Positions 45,401 to 57,700 of a stretch of 64,000 nt of DNA are shown in pieces. The first letter of the stretch is position 1; the number at the start of each line of letters is the position of its first letter. The notes under the pieces are model-generated. The model was given only the letters and a program-made list of their open reading frames with translations, was not told the origin of the DNA and did no database searches. A program made the position numbers and the translations under genes. Source of the DNA: Klebsormidium nitens (taxonomy: Eukaryota > Streptophyta > Klebsormidiophyceae > Klebsormidiales > Klebsormidiaceae); the NCBI GenBank assembly GCA_000708835.1, contig DF237383.1, forward strand, positions 1 to 64,000, given 5' to 3'.

Positions 45401-48400
45401 TCAACTTGTCGTCCATGGTTCGTTTGGGCTGTCTGGTTACACTCTGCTGCCGTCCTCCTACCTTGCTGCATAAAGGTTGCAGCAATGCTTGTCTATGAAG
45501 GCCAGTCAAACTTGGTTTTGGAGACACCCCAACATAGATTCTCATATGGATTTGCAATGCGGGTAACTTTCGGGCTTCTGTCCTGTAGTATCCTGAGCCG
45601 TGCACTTGGGCCATAACCCACAGTCGTTTTTGTCCCTGCGTGATTGAATCAAGGACCTAAGGCCCTGCTTCTGCATTTGATCCAACTCGTCTTACCATAT
45701 GCTCTCCCCTCATCACCATATGCTCTCCCCCCTGCAGCTGAGCGTGCGCAAGATCTTCCACGAGAGCCGCAAGCTGCAGCTGCTCTGGAGCCGCGATGGT
45801 GCCAGCGTCGCGGTGACTAGCGTGGACCTTTTTCTGCGCTCCATCGGGCTGCGCGAGTACTCGCGCTACCTCAGCTTCAACTTCCCCTTCACGCACGAGC
45901 GGTCTCTGCTGGCCAATCTCAAGTCGTTCCCCTGGGCCATCGACGAGAAGGCGTTCAAGGCCTGGCGCCAGGGGCGCACCGGGTAAGCCCGCTGACGTCA
46001 TCTGGTGTTGGCCTGAATTCCAGAATGTAGTAAAGAATCTACCTGCTGCATTGTGGCCTTCCGTTGCCTGATGGCACTGTCAAAGTTTTGGAGTTTACAA
46101 CTGCTGGAACGTAAGCTGTTGATCACTTTGTTCTTGAATATGTGTGAAGCTTCTAAGCTCCAAAGTTTGAGTATGTTCTGGATCGTCACCATGTAGTCCT
46201 TGTTATTTGCAGCAAGGGACGGGTCATTCTCTGCTCTAGGGTCATTGCCAACTCGCTTTTGGTTTGGTAACTGTATTATTGCTCGGTGTCTCTCTCAAAT
46301 ATCATTGCTTCTTGCCGTTTTGCTCTTGTTTCTGCACGAGTCTGCATCAAGAAGCACGAACAACCTCCCTGATTGGTGCCTCTCCTCGCTCAGGTACCCC
46401 TTGGTCGATGCCGGCATGCGGGAGCTTTGGGCGACCGGCTGGCTGCACAACAAGATACGGGTGGTCGCCTCCAGCTTCTGCGTCAAGTTCCTGCAGCTCC
46501 CGTGGCGGTGGGGCATGAAGTATTTCTGGGACACGTTACTGGACGCGGATCTTGAGAGTGACGTCCTTGGCTGGCAGTACATCTCTGGCAGCCTGCCGGA
46601 CGGCCACGAGCTTGATCGGATGGAGAACCCGCATGTGAGTACATACGCTGCACTCACAGGACTTGGTAGAGCAAAAGAGATTATTTGTAATTCCCGGCCT
46701 TGGGCACAGGGTTTTAAACATCCAAGCTCAATCTGAATAGGTTCTGGCATCGCTCTCACAATCCTTCGTTTTCGAGGACGTTTGCTTCTTCCTCTCTTTA
46801 AGCTTTGACTGGGCATGAAACCTTTTTGCCAGCCTAGTGGAGCATCAGCAGGTCCAACCGAGCATACTCAAGACAAACGATCGACATCTTGCTTTCGAAA
46901 GACAGAAACCCCCTTGCATCATTCCGACCCCTAGCCTGTCTGTATATGGACCACTGGCTTCTAAATATCATTCACATGCTTCGCAGGGTGCCTTTAGAGA
47001 ATGTAAACCGAAGCCCATGCTGAGCGAAAGTTGAGAGTGTTCTTCGCTTTTTCCCTCCCGGTTGAAGGCTACCGGTACGACCCTGAGGGCAAGTACGTCC
47101 GCTGGTGGCGCAAGTTCGTTCTGAGCATCCAGATCGAAGTCCCCGCTGAATACTAGACCGAAAGTGCTGCTTCCTTCCAGGTTGAGGGCTACAAGTACGA
47201 CCCCGAGGGCGAGTACGTCCGCCGGTGGCTCCCCGAGCTGTCCCGGCTGCCCACCGAGTGGGTGCACCACCCCTGGGATGCGCCCAGTAACGTCCTCCGG
47301 GCGGCCGGTGTGGAGCTCGGGTCAAACTACCCCCAGCCCATCGTCGATGTCGAGGCCGCGCGGGAACGCCTGGCCGCGTCGCTGTCGGCAATGTGGGCGA
47401 GCGAGGCGGCGCTCAAGGCGGGGGGCTTGGAGGAGGGGCTTGGGGAGACCCCGGCAGTGGCGGTCGGAGCAGGTAGGGCTTGTTCAATAGTTTCGGTTGA
47501 GTTGGTGCTTTCGTTTGTCTACTTGTCAGGAGCCTGCAAGTGGTCTTTGTGGCTCTTTTGTATCTGACTTGTTGGCGGGTGACTCATCTTCTGAAGGAGA
47601 CGCATCGGTCTGGTTGAAGGATGATTTGGGCAGTTTCTGGCGTCTGTTTGTGGTGCTCGTAGTCCTTTTCGTGCTCCTCTGAACGGATTGTCTCTTCAAT
47701 GCACTTCGCTTTTGTCCGATCCAAGACTAAACTGTTGTCTTGAGTGCCTTCAGTATTGTCCTGAAAGTGGAATTTTTTTCACTGTGGCCTTCTGACTACT
47801 CCATCCTTCCTGGCCTCTGTCCGGTGTTGCCTGCCAAATCCCAGACTTGTGCAGCGGCATTAATGAGCATATTTAGATGGTCACGAAAGTGAGCAGTACG
47901 CGGGATGAGTCAACTCATTATCTGTGTGCACTGCTGTTTCAAGAAGAAACTCCCTTTCCAGCCTTTGGCGTCTTGGTTCATGGCGCTGTAACATTCTGTT
48001 TTTCGTATTTGTTGCCGGTGTCAAACGTTTTTCCTCCCCCAACTCCCGCAGGCATCTCCGGCTTTGGTCGCTCCAGCGCAGCGGGCAGCTCGCGGCGCGA
48101 CCAAATGGTCCCCGACATGGCGCCCGCGCCGAGTCTGGCCGCAGAAGAAGCGGCGGCGCACATCTTGGGTCACCAGGAGGCTTATCAGCACGAGCTTTCT
48201 TCCCCCACTCCTCCAGAGAGGCTTGACGCCAGCTCGGCCGAGCGGCCAGTCGATCAAGCGCAGCCCCTGCCGGGCTTCCGAGAATTGAATCAGGTTTGTG
48301 CAATCATGAGGGCTGGTGGGTACGAGATTGACGTTTTGTTTTTAATGAAGCACATTGCACTTCAAGGGTCGTAGCTGAAGAAAAGTGTTTGTATGTTGTG

Positions 48401-49328
48401 CAATGTTGAGCCCAATTGCTTGAGACCAGATCTTGTTACCATCCAGATTAGTTCGCAAACGGAGTCTCGAGAACCACAATAGAAGATCAGGAACCACCTG
48501 TCACGATTCAAGATTCAGTCTTCGTTTTTGGCCTCAGCCGTTTGTCTCTAGCACTTCTGTTCGCCATGTCCTTCGCTGGCGAAACCCACGTGGTTCGCAT
48601 CGTTATAGCCCGCTCTTGGCTTTATTTGGGGCGCCATGTAGTGTTGACCCGGTGTCAATCCGCTCCTTAACCCCGCAGGACGGTGCGGGCCTCATGCGGG
48701 AGCCCCAGCTGCCCCTCCGGCGAGGCTCCGAGAGCGACATTCTTTCCACCGCCGAGTCATCGTCCTACCCGCGCCCCAGCGAAGGGGGCGCGAACGCCCC
48801 CAAGGTGCCAGACCCGAAAAATAGCTGGCCGTACGCAAGTCCCGATCTGGCCTCGGGTTTACAGGCTGCCGCGGATGCAGCTAGGGCCCAAACTTACACA
48901 GGGATCCCCTTCAATAAAAAGCACCTGCTCGAACTACAGGTAAAGGGCTTGCACTTCGTGTCATTTGGCGTCAGGCTATGTTCATTTCTCGGGGCTTATG
49001 CAGTCAGTTCGAATGTTGAGACGCCCATGTGTTTACCCGCAGGTTGAGAGGGAAGCCTGCATATCAGTCCGGTTTCCACGCCCTGCATTGCCCAATGTAT
49101 TTAACTGATGCAGTGACTGTAAAGTTTCTACCTGCAGTTTCATGTGCTGTTGTCGACGAAGCGTGTGAGTAGCCCGAGTATTTGTGTTTGGATCAGGTTG
49201 GGGATGCGAGGAGTGTGTGATTGACTGTTCGCTCGCATTTGCAGGATGGCACGCCGCTGGAAGATCCCTTGATGAAGCGATCCCGAATGCGACAGATGGC
49301 AAGCCCACCAATCCAAGGAGGGCGTTGA
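42497..49328 (+). CDS. CRY: plant-type cryptochrome blue-light receptor
   Basis: This is a flavin-binding blue-light receptor. Ten exons join in frame: 42497-42803, 44476-44700, 45093-45313, 45738-45982, 46394-46634, 47181-47472, 48052-48293, 48679-48939, 49138-49164 (27-bp microexon) and 49245-49328, giving 714 aa. The photolyase domain begins VTVVWFRRDLRLEDNPAL. The FAD domain contains SPHLHFGE, TGYPLVDAGMRELWATGW and DADLESDVLGWQYISG. By spacing, W317, W370 and W393 match the electron-transfer Trp triad, and D389 the flavin-adjacent Asp, of Arabidopsis CRY1. The C-terminal extension carries both ends of the plant DAS motif: DQMVP (527-531) and STAES (614-618). Intron 1 is 1.7 kb. Intron 5 holds a decayed copy of the start of exon 6. 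Whether it is a CRY1 or CRY2 orthologue is not decidable; algal cryptochromes may predate that split. Confidence 0.97.
43598..43671. repeat. 37-bp tandem duplication in CRY intron 1
   Basis: The segments 43,598-43,634 and 43,635-43,671 are tandem copies with about four mismatches. Both contain TGTGCAGCTTCTGCT and ACATCTTTA. Confidence 0.92.
47020..47180 (+). repeat. decayed partial duplicate of CRY exon 6
   Basis: The sequence at 47,061 onward (GTTGAAGGCTACCGGTACGA) copies the beginning of exon 6 at 47,181 (GTTGAGGGCTACAAGTACGA), exactly 120 bases upstream of it. The copy includes similar intron sequence before it. Its acceptor has become CCCGG instead of CCAG, and the copied frame reads VEGYRYDPEGKYVRWWRK before leaving the alignment and reaching a stop. 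It is therefore a pseudo-exon inside intron 5. Confidence 0.88.
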
Positions 49329-51036
49329 GCGAGGCAGGTTGTAGAGTTTAGTTGCGTCTTATTTTCTTTGGAACTAGAAGTCAAGGACGGGGGAGAGATA
49401 TGGCACATGTTTTCTTTTGACCAAAGCTACAAGCGGAGCTTGCAATCAGCCTAGCGTTTGTTTCTAGGTGTCTCGATTAGTTGGCATGCATGTAAGGCGC
49501 AGGGGTAAGTGGGTGCTTGGTTGAGCATCAACCAGTAGCATTCTCAAGCATACCGTTGATTTAGTTGAGCCTCGGGGGATCTGCATGCGACTTCCAAAAC
49601 AGCGTGAAAAACTGTGCTTAATAGTTTATCAGCCCGTAGAAGGTAGATGGGCTAAAGAAACGGGAATGTTTGGGTCGTAAAGTTGGAAGCTGGTCAAGCA
49701 GGTTGTTCGTTGACAGTTCCAAAGCTGCTGCTTTTCACCACGTTGTGGTCCTTCAAAAATCAAAAATCAACGTGCAAGATTAGAACTTCGTACGGTGTCT
49801 GGTTTGGAGAGGTACGATGGTACGCATGAAGTCCGATGCGTTAGAGGGGGCCGAACTCAGGGTATGTGTCGAGTCAACAAAGTGACAGCCATGATCTTTG
49901 GCCTCTTTGACAAAAACGTCAATGTTATGCTCGAATTGAAAGTGGACGGTCTGGTAAGGTCGCCCATGAGCCGCCGCGTGGCTCGGTTAAATCTTTTACT
50001 GCCTCCCCTGCAGCCATTGATATAAAACCAATCACGATGGCAGTGACTACAGTAGTATCTTTTCAAAACATGGTAGAAGTGCGGCCATACAGCTGGCGGC
50101 TTCTCATGGTACTGTGTTTATTTTTCAGTGTCCATGTTTGCCGTTAATGGCAGTGTGACTCTGGTCTTCGGAGCGTTACCAAGATTATTAATAATGCATC
50201 AAGAACATGCATCTCTGATAGATGAAGCCGGCGTGGCCGTGTTGTTAAGAGTTGTGTGAGTGCGCACTCACACAACGTTGAATGTCATTGTCCTCATGAT
50301 CCCGGCGGGCAAACAAATCACGGTGTCATGACGGTTGACTCGGTGACGCGTGCATTGGTGCGGACTCTCAACGTCTAAGCCAGCTAGAGGTAAGCCAGAC
50401 AGCGGCCCCCACATAGTCGAGGTTGCCTTCCGTTGTCGCCAGCGGGTGACAAAGAAGCATATACTACACTTTCAACAACTTCGAGGGGACGTCCGGGGCC
50501 TATGGAGTAGGAAAACTTTCAGTCGGACTCGATCGATCAGGCTACTCTCAGGCTACTCAGCCTTGAAGAAGTCTACAGCACGTTCCTGCTTAACTCCTAA
50601 CATGTATACCGTAGCTGACAACCTGAATCATAAAAGTGGCTCGCTGGCGTTGCAGCCACGTTTCGAACCCGCGACATTCCGCGAATCAGTGCTGACCGAA
50701 GGTTTGCAAGTTCCTGGAACCCTAACTTTCTGAACCCTAAAGGTTTTCAAGTCAAGCTCTGCAAAAGGCTCAGCTCTTGCATGCACATGAACAAATGAAG
50801 TCGAATGCTCAAAATGGGACATGATCATCCTGGATCAGCTAGAAGCTGCTCAGCAGACTTGCTGGCTAGCCTAGAGCTGACAGCCGTCTTGCAGCGTCTC
50901 TATGTTTACTGAGCGGGTGGAGGATCATGACCTGAGCTAGGAAGGGTGCATTAGTCCGCTTGTGCGATGAAAGAACGTGTCAGTCTGACATCCTGAGCCT
51001 TTAAGCTCCAGCCAGCTCAGATTGGCCAGGAACAAT
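49329..51036. other. intergenic region CRY / RIIa-EF-hand gene
   Basis: These 1.7 kb contain the cryptochrome 3' end and the promoter of the downstream gene. Apart from a 26-bp perfect palindrome at 50,251-50,276, nothing was recognised. Frames at 49,795-50,025 and 50,350-50,733 have no similarity that I can see. Confidence 0.45.
50251..50276. repeat. 26-bp perfect palindrome
   Basis: The arms are GTTGTGTGAGTGC and GCACTCACACAAC with no spacer and no mismatch. It lies about 0.9 kb after the cryptochrome stop codon and 0.8 kb before the next start codon. Confidence 0.95.
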
Positions 51037-53724
51037 ATGTCGGCTGTTGTTGGTGCTTTGGCACCCGCCGGTGGTGCGAAAGCTGGTTCTTTGGGTCCGG
51101 GGCAAACGGCGGACAATCTCCAAGCTACAGCAGAAACGTATCTGGTGAGCTGCGAACTCAATAACCTTCTGATGTAGAATCTCCAGGAACATTGATGAGG
51201 GATTCTTTTCAAGTGGTCAAATTGGTGCCTGTGCATTTTGGAATGATGCGACTCAACTTACAAGGTTCAAGATAAAGAGTTGTATGTTGCCTCCTTTTGA
51301 GCCCAAGGATTGGATTGAGCTCACAATCATCCAGGTCGTGGACCTGCTCCGTTTTTCGGCGCCGTTGAGGTTCCAGTGCATCTTTCACCTCCAATCTGAA
51401 CCATGGACCCAATGCGAGCTGAAGCTGCTTCAGATGTTTGACCTAAGTAGCAAACCCCTTTCATCACCACTCAAGGTGGCCAGGTCAGTCTGTGCATGCC
51501 AAACTAGCGACACAATTGTCTGGTCCATGCTGGGTTCATCAGGTAACCTCAAACGAGTTTACTATCATCCAAACTTGAGCGACAGGCCCATATTGTTGTG
51601 GAGAGCCTGTGATCTGCTGACACTATCAGAGCGGCAAGCTCTCCGATCCTCGTTCCTTCCACAGAGACTGCTTCATAAACATATTAACCTCGTGAAGTGT
51701 GCTCAGGCACACATACTGTTGTGACATGTTCTATTTAAAAAACATCTATTGACCGATTTTGTCCGCCCAGGCAAAGTTCCTATAGGAGAAGGGAGACCTA
51801 GGTCGAAGCCAACTCGCAGACTGACCCCTCGTTTTGCAAACCATTTCTGGTGACATTAGTACTTGAGCTGCCTCTTCCTTCACAAAGAACTTGCATTCGT
51901 CGCTTGTGCCCAGACCGAGTACCGCGTCAACGACTTGCTGACGTGGCTGCTGCGGGAGCTGCTCGTTCACCAGCCTGCAGAGCCCATCCAGTTCATGGTG
52001 GACTTGATGACTTTCCCCGGGGATCCCTCCAGAGCCACCCAGGTCGGCTGACTCCAAAAACCTCCAATCTCCTAACTTGTGGTCGTGATTGGATGGAACA
52101 GATCACGCCCGTTTGGCCGGTGTGCTGACTCGAGCGTGTCCATTTCCCTACTTTAGAAAGCCATGATTGTCGTTGACAATGCACATGGACTGTTCTCGAT
52201 GTTGAGTTTGCGCAACGTGGCTTTGATGCCTGGCCAGCAACTTTCGAGGCTGATACAGTCCGTTCGAGGTACTCTCCTTGAAGAAACTTCGCAGAGCCGT
52301 TGATTCGAAGACTTGCTTGAAATGCAATCGTTTTAAGCTAGAATTGACGTTCATATGGCTTTAGGTGTCAGCACAGCTCGTGCAGGTAGAGCAACATCTC
52401 AATCCACCCGCCTTCCTCTATTGTGAGCTCAAAACTTATGTCTGATACAAAAGAGGTCCGAATAGTCAGCGCCCTTTCAACTTTCCGTTCTCGCATCTAA
52501 TCTTATACTAGGGTACAATCAAGACAGAAATGGAGACTTGCTACGCTGCAAAGATCGCTCTGTTTCGCGACTGACAGCCCATGCTGATGTGCATCTGTCG
52601 TTTTATTGCAATCACAATCTCGATCTATGCAACTCGACGCCCTAAAAGTCTCTGCGCCGACTTTCGGGTGCCACTCGTAATTGGCCTGGGTCAAACTTGA
52701 CCGTCGAACGTCAGGCCAGACAGTCGGAGCCCTGCTGTCGTGCTGCCGTGGCGCTGACGTGGCGTGGACGTGTGCTCTGCAGGACGGCCGCGGGCTAAGC
52801 GAGTACCGGAAGTCGAAGCTGCTGGCGCTCTTTCATCAGATGGACAAGGTGGGGGGCGGCATGCGCAGATGGTCAGACTATCAGATTTCCAGGAGTACTC
52901 TGACGTCATCGGGGTTCTACATGATCTGGCTTCAGCTCTAGCAATCTCGAGCGACGCAGAAAAATCAAGAGCAACTGCAGGACTCCTTATCGTAGCCGCA
53001 CCCGTATCACATCCCTCTCTGGTTGTTGTGCTGAGTTGATCAGTTGGTTGGACATTGAAGTGACATCTGAGGGAAGTTTCGGTCATTCAATAACGCGGAA
53101 AGGCGTACTGCGAATGGAGAACTGAAAGCTCAAAACTTGTTTCTTAAAACGGCCCCCAAATGTTCGATCTGTGGGACCACTTTCTCCTGCCATGTTCCAC
53201 TAACTGCCCGTCTGTTCTGGCGAATTGAACGGCATTCGAGCCTGCGTCGAGGTTCTTCGTGTCTCCAAAAACCTTCACGAAGCGCCCGACCAAAGTGTTG
53301 GAACACAACGAGCTGTCAGGCATCTTCGCTATGGGCGTTGCTCGCTTGAGTGGGCGTAGAGTTCTTCCTTTCAGAAACAATATAAGGAAGACTGGCGCGT
53401 CATCAACGCTTCGCTAGCTGACACCGTTGACGGCTTCCTGAGAATACCGCTTCCCACGAGGATTCGATTCGGTTCAAGTCGAGCTGAATATTTCTTGCGC
53501 AGGACGATTCCGGCTCCGTCGAGTTCAAGGAGATCTACGCGCACTCGTCCAAGTACGGCGGAATGGCCCTCACCCCGGAAGAGCTGAAGGCGGTCTTCCA
53601 AGACTTCGACACGAGCGGGGATAGCAAAGTGACGGTCGACGAGTTCCTCACGTTCTTCAGCCGGACGCTTGTGCAGTGCAGCAACGAAGAGTTCGATGAG
53701 ATGATGAAGGAAATGCTCGACTAG
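51037..53724 (+). CDS. RIIa/Dpy-30-like plus EF-hand protein (174 aa)
   Basis: Four exons (51037-51144, 51914-52042, 52783-52848 and 53503-53724) join in phase 0. After a low-complexity Ala/Gly start (MSAVVGALAPAGGAKAG) there is a dimerisation/docking helix pair of RIIa or Dpy-30 type (about 30-75; ATAETYL, then NDLLTWLLRELLVHQPAEP). Two EF-hands follow, with loops DKDDSGSVEFKE (100-111) and DTSGDSKVTVDE (137-148). Both have acidic residues at loop positions 1 and 12. This architecture is known from EFCAB10-like proteins and, in longer form, from radial-spoke protein RSP7, both linked to motile cilia. A role as a calcium-responsive axonemal scaffold is inference. The first EF-hand loop is split by an intron between its second and third residues. 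The start is the ATG before the Ala-rich segment. Confidence 0.88.
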
Positions 53725-54711
53725 TAAGCTAGTTGACGGGTACCTTAAAGATATTCGCGGACAGTGCGTTCACGATCGTGGGTCAAGCAAACACGATCGA
53801 GGTGGTTCAAGCACATGTCGTTTCCCCACTCCAATGCTCGTGCGGGTAATCTTTGGACAGAGATTTGTTTACGTGTTGGGCCGCGGTTCGCAACAAGCCC
53901 GTTGCGGGCCAGGCCGGGCGCTTGCTTGTAGAAGTTTGGGCTCTGCGCAAATCAAATTGAGACCTGAGTACGTGACAAACGATCGCGAGACTGTTACGAC
54001 AGAACTTAGGACCTTTCGACATCATATACATATTATGGCGGCGGTCATCGATTTTGTTACCAGTCTGCCACTGACATGAGAGCTTAATTGCAAGGCGTCA
54101 ACTTGTTCAACTGGTGGTTGGGGTTTGATTGCTGATGCAATGCGCTGGCCTGCGAGTACGCTTCAGACGGCCCGCCGGGCAGCTGATTTATCGATCGATT
54201 CCTGATCATCTCACATGCTTTTGTAGTCTTCTAAGTTCGATCAAATGTGCGCACACGATCGTTGCCCACACTTAAGCCTGTGCACGCAAATCTGGCATGT
54301 AGCTTGTCGTCATGCCGCTGAGTACATGATCAGGCATTATCGGTGTCATGCCCTGAGGCACGAGTTGCACAACCATGAGTCTCGTACGGTACAGGCCAAA
54401 ATGAAATCGTAAGTTCATGTGGTACGTATATTTGTCCTGCATTGTCGCAAAGCGCTGGCACGCCAAGATCGTGACGTCCATAGCATACTTACGTGACCGT
54501 ACCGAACTTGAAGGTTGGCTGATACTCGACAAGTAATTATTCGAAGATAACCAACATTGACAGGAGTCTTGCTTATCTACAACTATCCGCTGAGCAATGA
54601 TGCGCGTGCTGTGCATAACTACTTGTGCACTTGCCTAAGCTTTATGGTACATGTCTCCGTGATTCTTGCAGAAGCGGATGCGTGCAGGATTGTTCTGATC
54701 AAGATCCTATC
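53725..54711. other. convergent intergenic region
   Basis: It contains the 3' ends of the RIIa/EF-hand gene (+) and the F-box/LRR gene (-). No feature was recognised. Confidence 0.45.
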
Positions 54712-57700
54712 TTACAGTCCATACGAGCTCACCAGCCTGCGCTTTTGGTTGTTTCGCTCCTGCATCACCTGACGAATGAGCCCATCGCTCATGCCTCTAC
54801 ACCCCCTTACGTCCAAATAATACAACTCCCGGCGAGCAATGGCCGTAAGCGAAGCGTCGCTCAGCTTCGTACAGCCCCGCACGCTGATCCTGCTCAGCTT
54901 CGGACACCCCCCCAAAATCGCAGAGACTGCTTGGTCCGTAATCCGGAAGCACCCACCTACGTTAATGTCCGTCAGCTGCGCCGCGTGCGCAGCCAAAGTC
55001 ACGATCCCCCTATCAGTAACACTGTCGACGTTGCTCAGATTGAACACGCTCAACCGGGGGCAATTGACGGCGATTGCCGTCACGGAAGCGTCCGTCAGCA
55101 GCTTACACGCGCCCAACCCGAGGTTCTCCAGGTTGACACAGCTCCGCGCGAGTTCGCAAACTCCGCGATCGGTGATCTCCCGGCACCCCCCCACTTCGAG
55201 CGCAACCAGCGCCTTGCACTTCGCCGCAAGAATCTCGAGCCCGTCATCCCGCACGCGCTGACACCCCGACACGTCGAGGCTCCGCAACCCGCGGCAGTTC
55301 ATCGCAACCGACGCGAGGGCCCAGTTGGAAAACTGGAAGTTCCCGGCGACGCTCAGCCTCTGCAGGCCCTGGCAGAAGGTCGCCACCTGTATTACCCCGA
55401 CCTCCGTCACCTTCAGACAGCCGCTGATGTCAAGTTCCGTCAGCCGGGGGCAGGCCCGCGCGAGCGCGGCGAGAGAGTCGTTGGTGACCGCGCGAAAGCT
55501 CCGGGGCACGAGAAGGGTTCGGAGGTTCGGGCAACCAGCCGCGAGGAGGAGGAGCGTGTCGGTGGTTGGGACGGTCGCGCGGAAGGACTGCATTTGGCCC
55601 GCGCTCTTCTCGACGAGCTTCTTGACGAGGCCCTGGATCTGGCGCGGGCCGGCCTCCCAAAAGATCTCCCTGTTACAGCAAAATAGGTTAGCCGTTAACC
55701 ATGGTCATTCAAGCGGTTCGAGCGCGCGAGAACGAGCTGAACCTACTTAGACGGTTTAGCAGCAGATCTAGACCGAAGTGAAGGGACTAACGCTTGAAGA
55801 GCGTGGCGAGGTCCAATTCTTTGTTAGTGATGGAGGGTCACGGAACAAGCTACCTTAAGGGTTTTGCCGTCAAGACAGAGCATTACGACTATCGGAAATG
55901 TCCAATCCTGGTGGTGTCCTCTTTTGAAGACCGGCTGACAGGACCAAGCTTTGGGAGACCCGATTTGGGCCGCCTGGTCTGCAACAAAACACGAGACAAG
56001 CCTTGCATTTCAGAACGGGAAGCACACTTGCGCCAATGGAAAGTCTGTCTTGAATGAGTCGAAAAATCTGGTGATCACATCTCGTCGAAGCCTCTCCACT
56101 AACGCCTGAAGAGATCTATCCTCCCACTTCAACGCCGAGCAGGAAACAGAAGCTTAACCAGGAACAAGAGGAGCTGCCAAAAACTCTTCACAACATGACG
56201 ACGTATGTTCCAAGAATGAATGCAGAGACCATCCTTCTTCAAAGCGCGCCAGGTGCTGCCATAACAACCCGCGTCTTACAAGCCCCTCTGCTGAAAGTCT
56301 GCACAAGCAAAGTTTCCGCTGAAGAAGCGTCTTTCAAGTAGGTAAGCGCACCTAGCTTCAGTACAGAGTGTTAGAACTCCTGAAAGTCTAGCACGCTTTC
56401 CGGAACAGACAAGATGATAGAGCCAGAGTCCCTCTCAACTTCTGAATAGTCAACGTGCATAGCAATGAGAACTCAACTTTTGTGGTCCCACAAAAAACAA
56501 CCTCCGATATCCTCTTTCAGAATGGCAACTTCCAGCCGACATTGAGGACAGACAGTAAGCCCCTACACATACTTTCCACGGCGAGAAGAGGCCATGCGTG
56601 TTTCAAAAGATCCCGCCTGCTCACCTGGCCGCCTCCAATATTCCCTCCCGGAAGCGCACCTCGCCCACCTCCACATGGCTCCAGCACGCGGGGTCAAACG
56701 CGGCGTCCCGCCACTCCTTGCACACCAACGGCACCACCGCCAGACGGAAGTCCACTGGCAAAAGCTCCAGCACGTGCAGGAGCGCTTCATAGCGTCTGGA
56801 GTCACTCAAGACTGATTGCACTTCTCCCAGCGTTTCGCGGGGATTGTTGGACGGCGGAGGTTGTTCCAAGGTTTGAGAGGGTGGGGGTAGAATCCTGCTT
56901 CTGCTGTGCGAGGGCGCGGAATCTGCTGGCTTTGATTCTAAGCAGTATGCCTGCAGCTCGTCCTGACTGCCGTCGCTGCCTTCGTTTTCTTCGATGGGTG
57001 GGTATGGACTTTTGGATAGGCGCAGGAGAGCCAGGGGGATCGACATCCGGGACGACGTGTTTTGGAAGATGAGCGTGTTCGGCCCGTTCTGTGGCAGAGG
57101 CTCTCGGTGCTCTCCCTGAGACTGCTCTCCCCCCGGAGCTGTTGGTGGCGTCTCCATTCTGTTGTGGATACCTTGTCAATCTCCAGATGTCCCCAGATTC
57201 TAAGAATGGAGTTACACAGGCCTACCACCGACTCACTGGTCTTGCTTTACAAGCGTGTACACTTTGTGAAGACGAACCTCGAAAGCTGAAACAACGTCCA
57301 GCAGATTCTTTCCCAGGATCTGCAGCGGGGAGTGGTGTAAAGTTCAGGGGCCTTTTCAGGCGATTGCGATGTTGATTTGGGGGTCCGCTGTTGAGGAACA
57401 GGAATGCTGACAAGGTTTTTGCAAGAAGGGGCAGAATTTAAACAGTGGTGGCAACATGCTGGCTCTTAAGGATAGCATCATCAAGCAAACTCACCAGTTC
57501 TGCACAAATCCAAGCAATCTGGCCTTCTTCCATTGTAACACATATCCAAGCTGTCCCATTGCTCTTTGAAGGAAAGATAGAGTCAACAAGCCTAATGGTA
57601 GCTTGGGACCGGTGTCTTCATAAAGAAGAAGAAACATCCACAAAAGTGACTAGATAGCTCACGTGGTCAGCAAAGCTTGCCCAGGTGCTAACCGAGCACC

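Noticed and set aside
48433-49047. 204-codon frame at the CRY 3' end
   Set aside because: It is a read-through of intron sequence on both sides of the real exon 8 (48,679-48,939), which has good splice borders.
50640-50740. Possible tRNA 3' half (GGGTTCGAAAC on the minus strand)
   Set aside because: The flanking bases do not form the T stem, and no A box or acceptor stem could be found.
53137-53380. Possible extra exon of the RIIa/EF-hand gene
   Set aside because: Exon 3 joins directly to the exon at 53,503 and rebuilds a perfect EF-hand loop. An inserted exon would break the loop.
54625-55686. 353-codon open frame on the plus strand
   Set aside because: It lies exactly antisense to the cysteine-type LRR exon of the minus-strand F-box gene. 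Periodic LRR coding leaves the opposite strand open. No family is recognisable in it.
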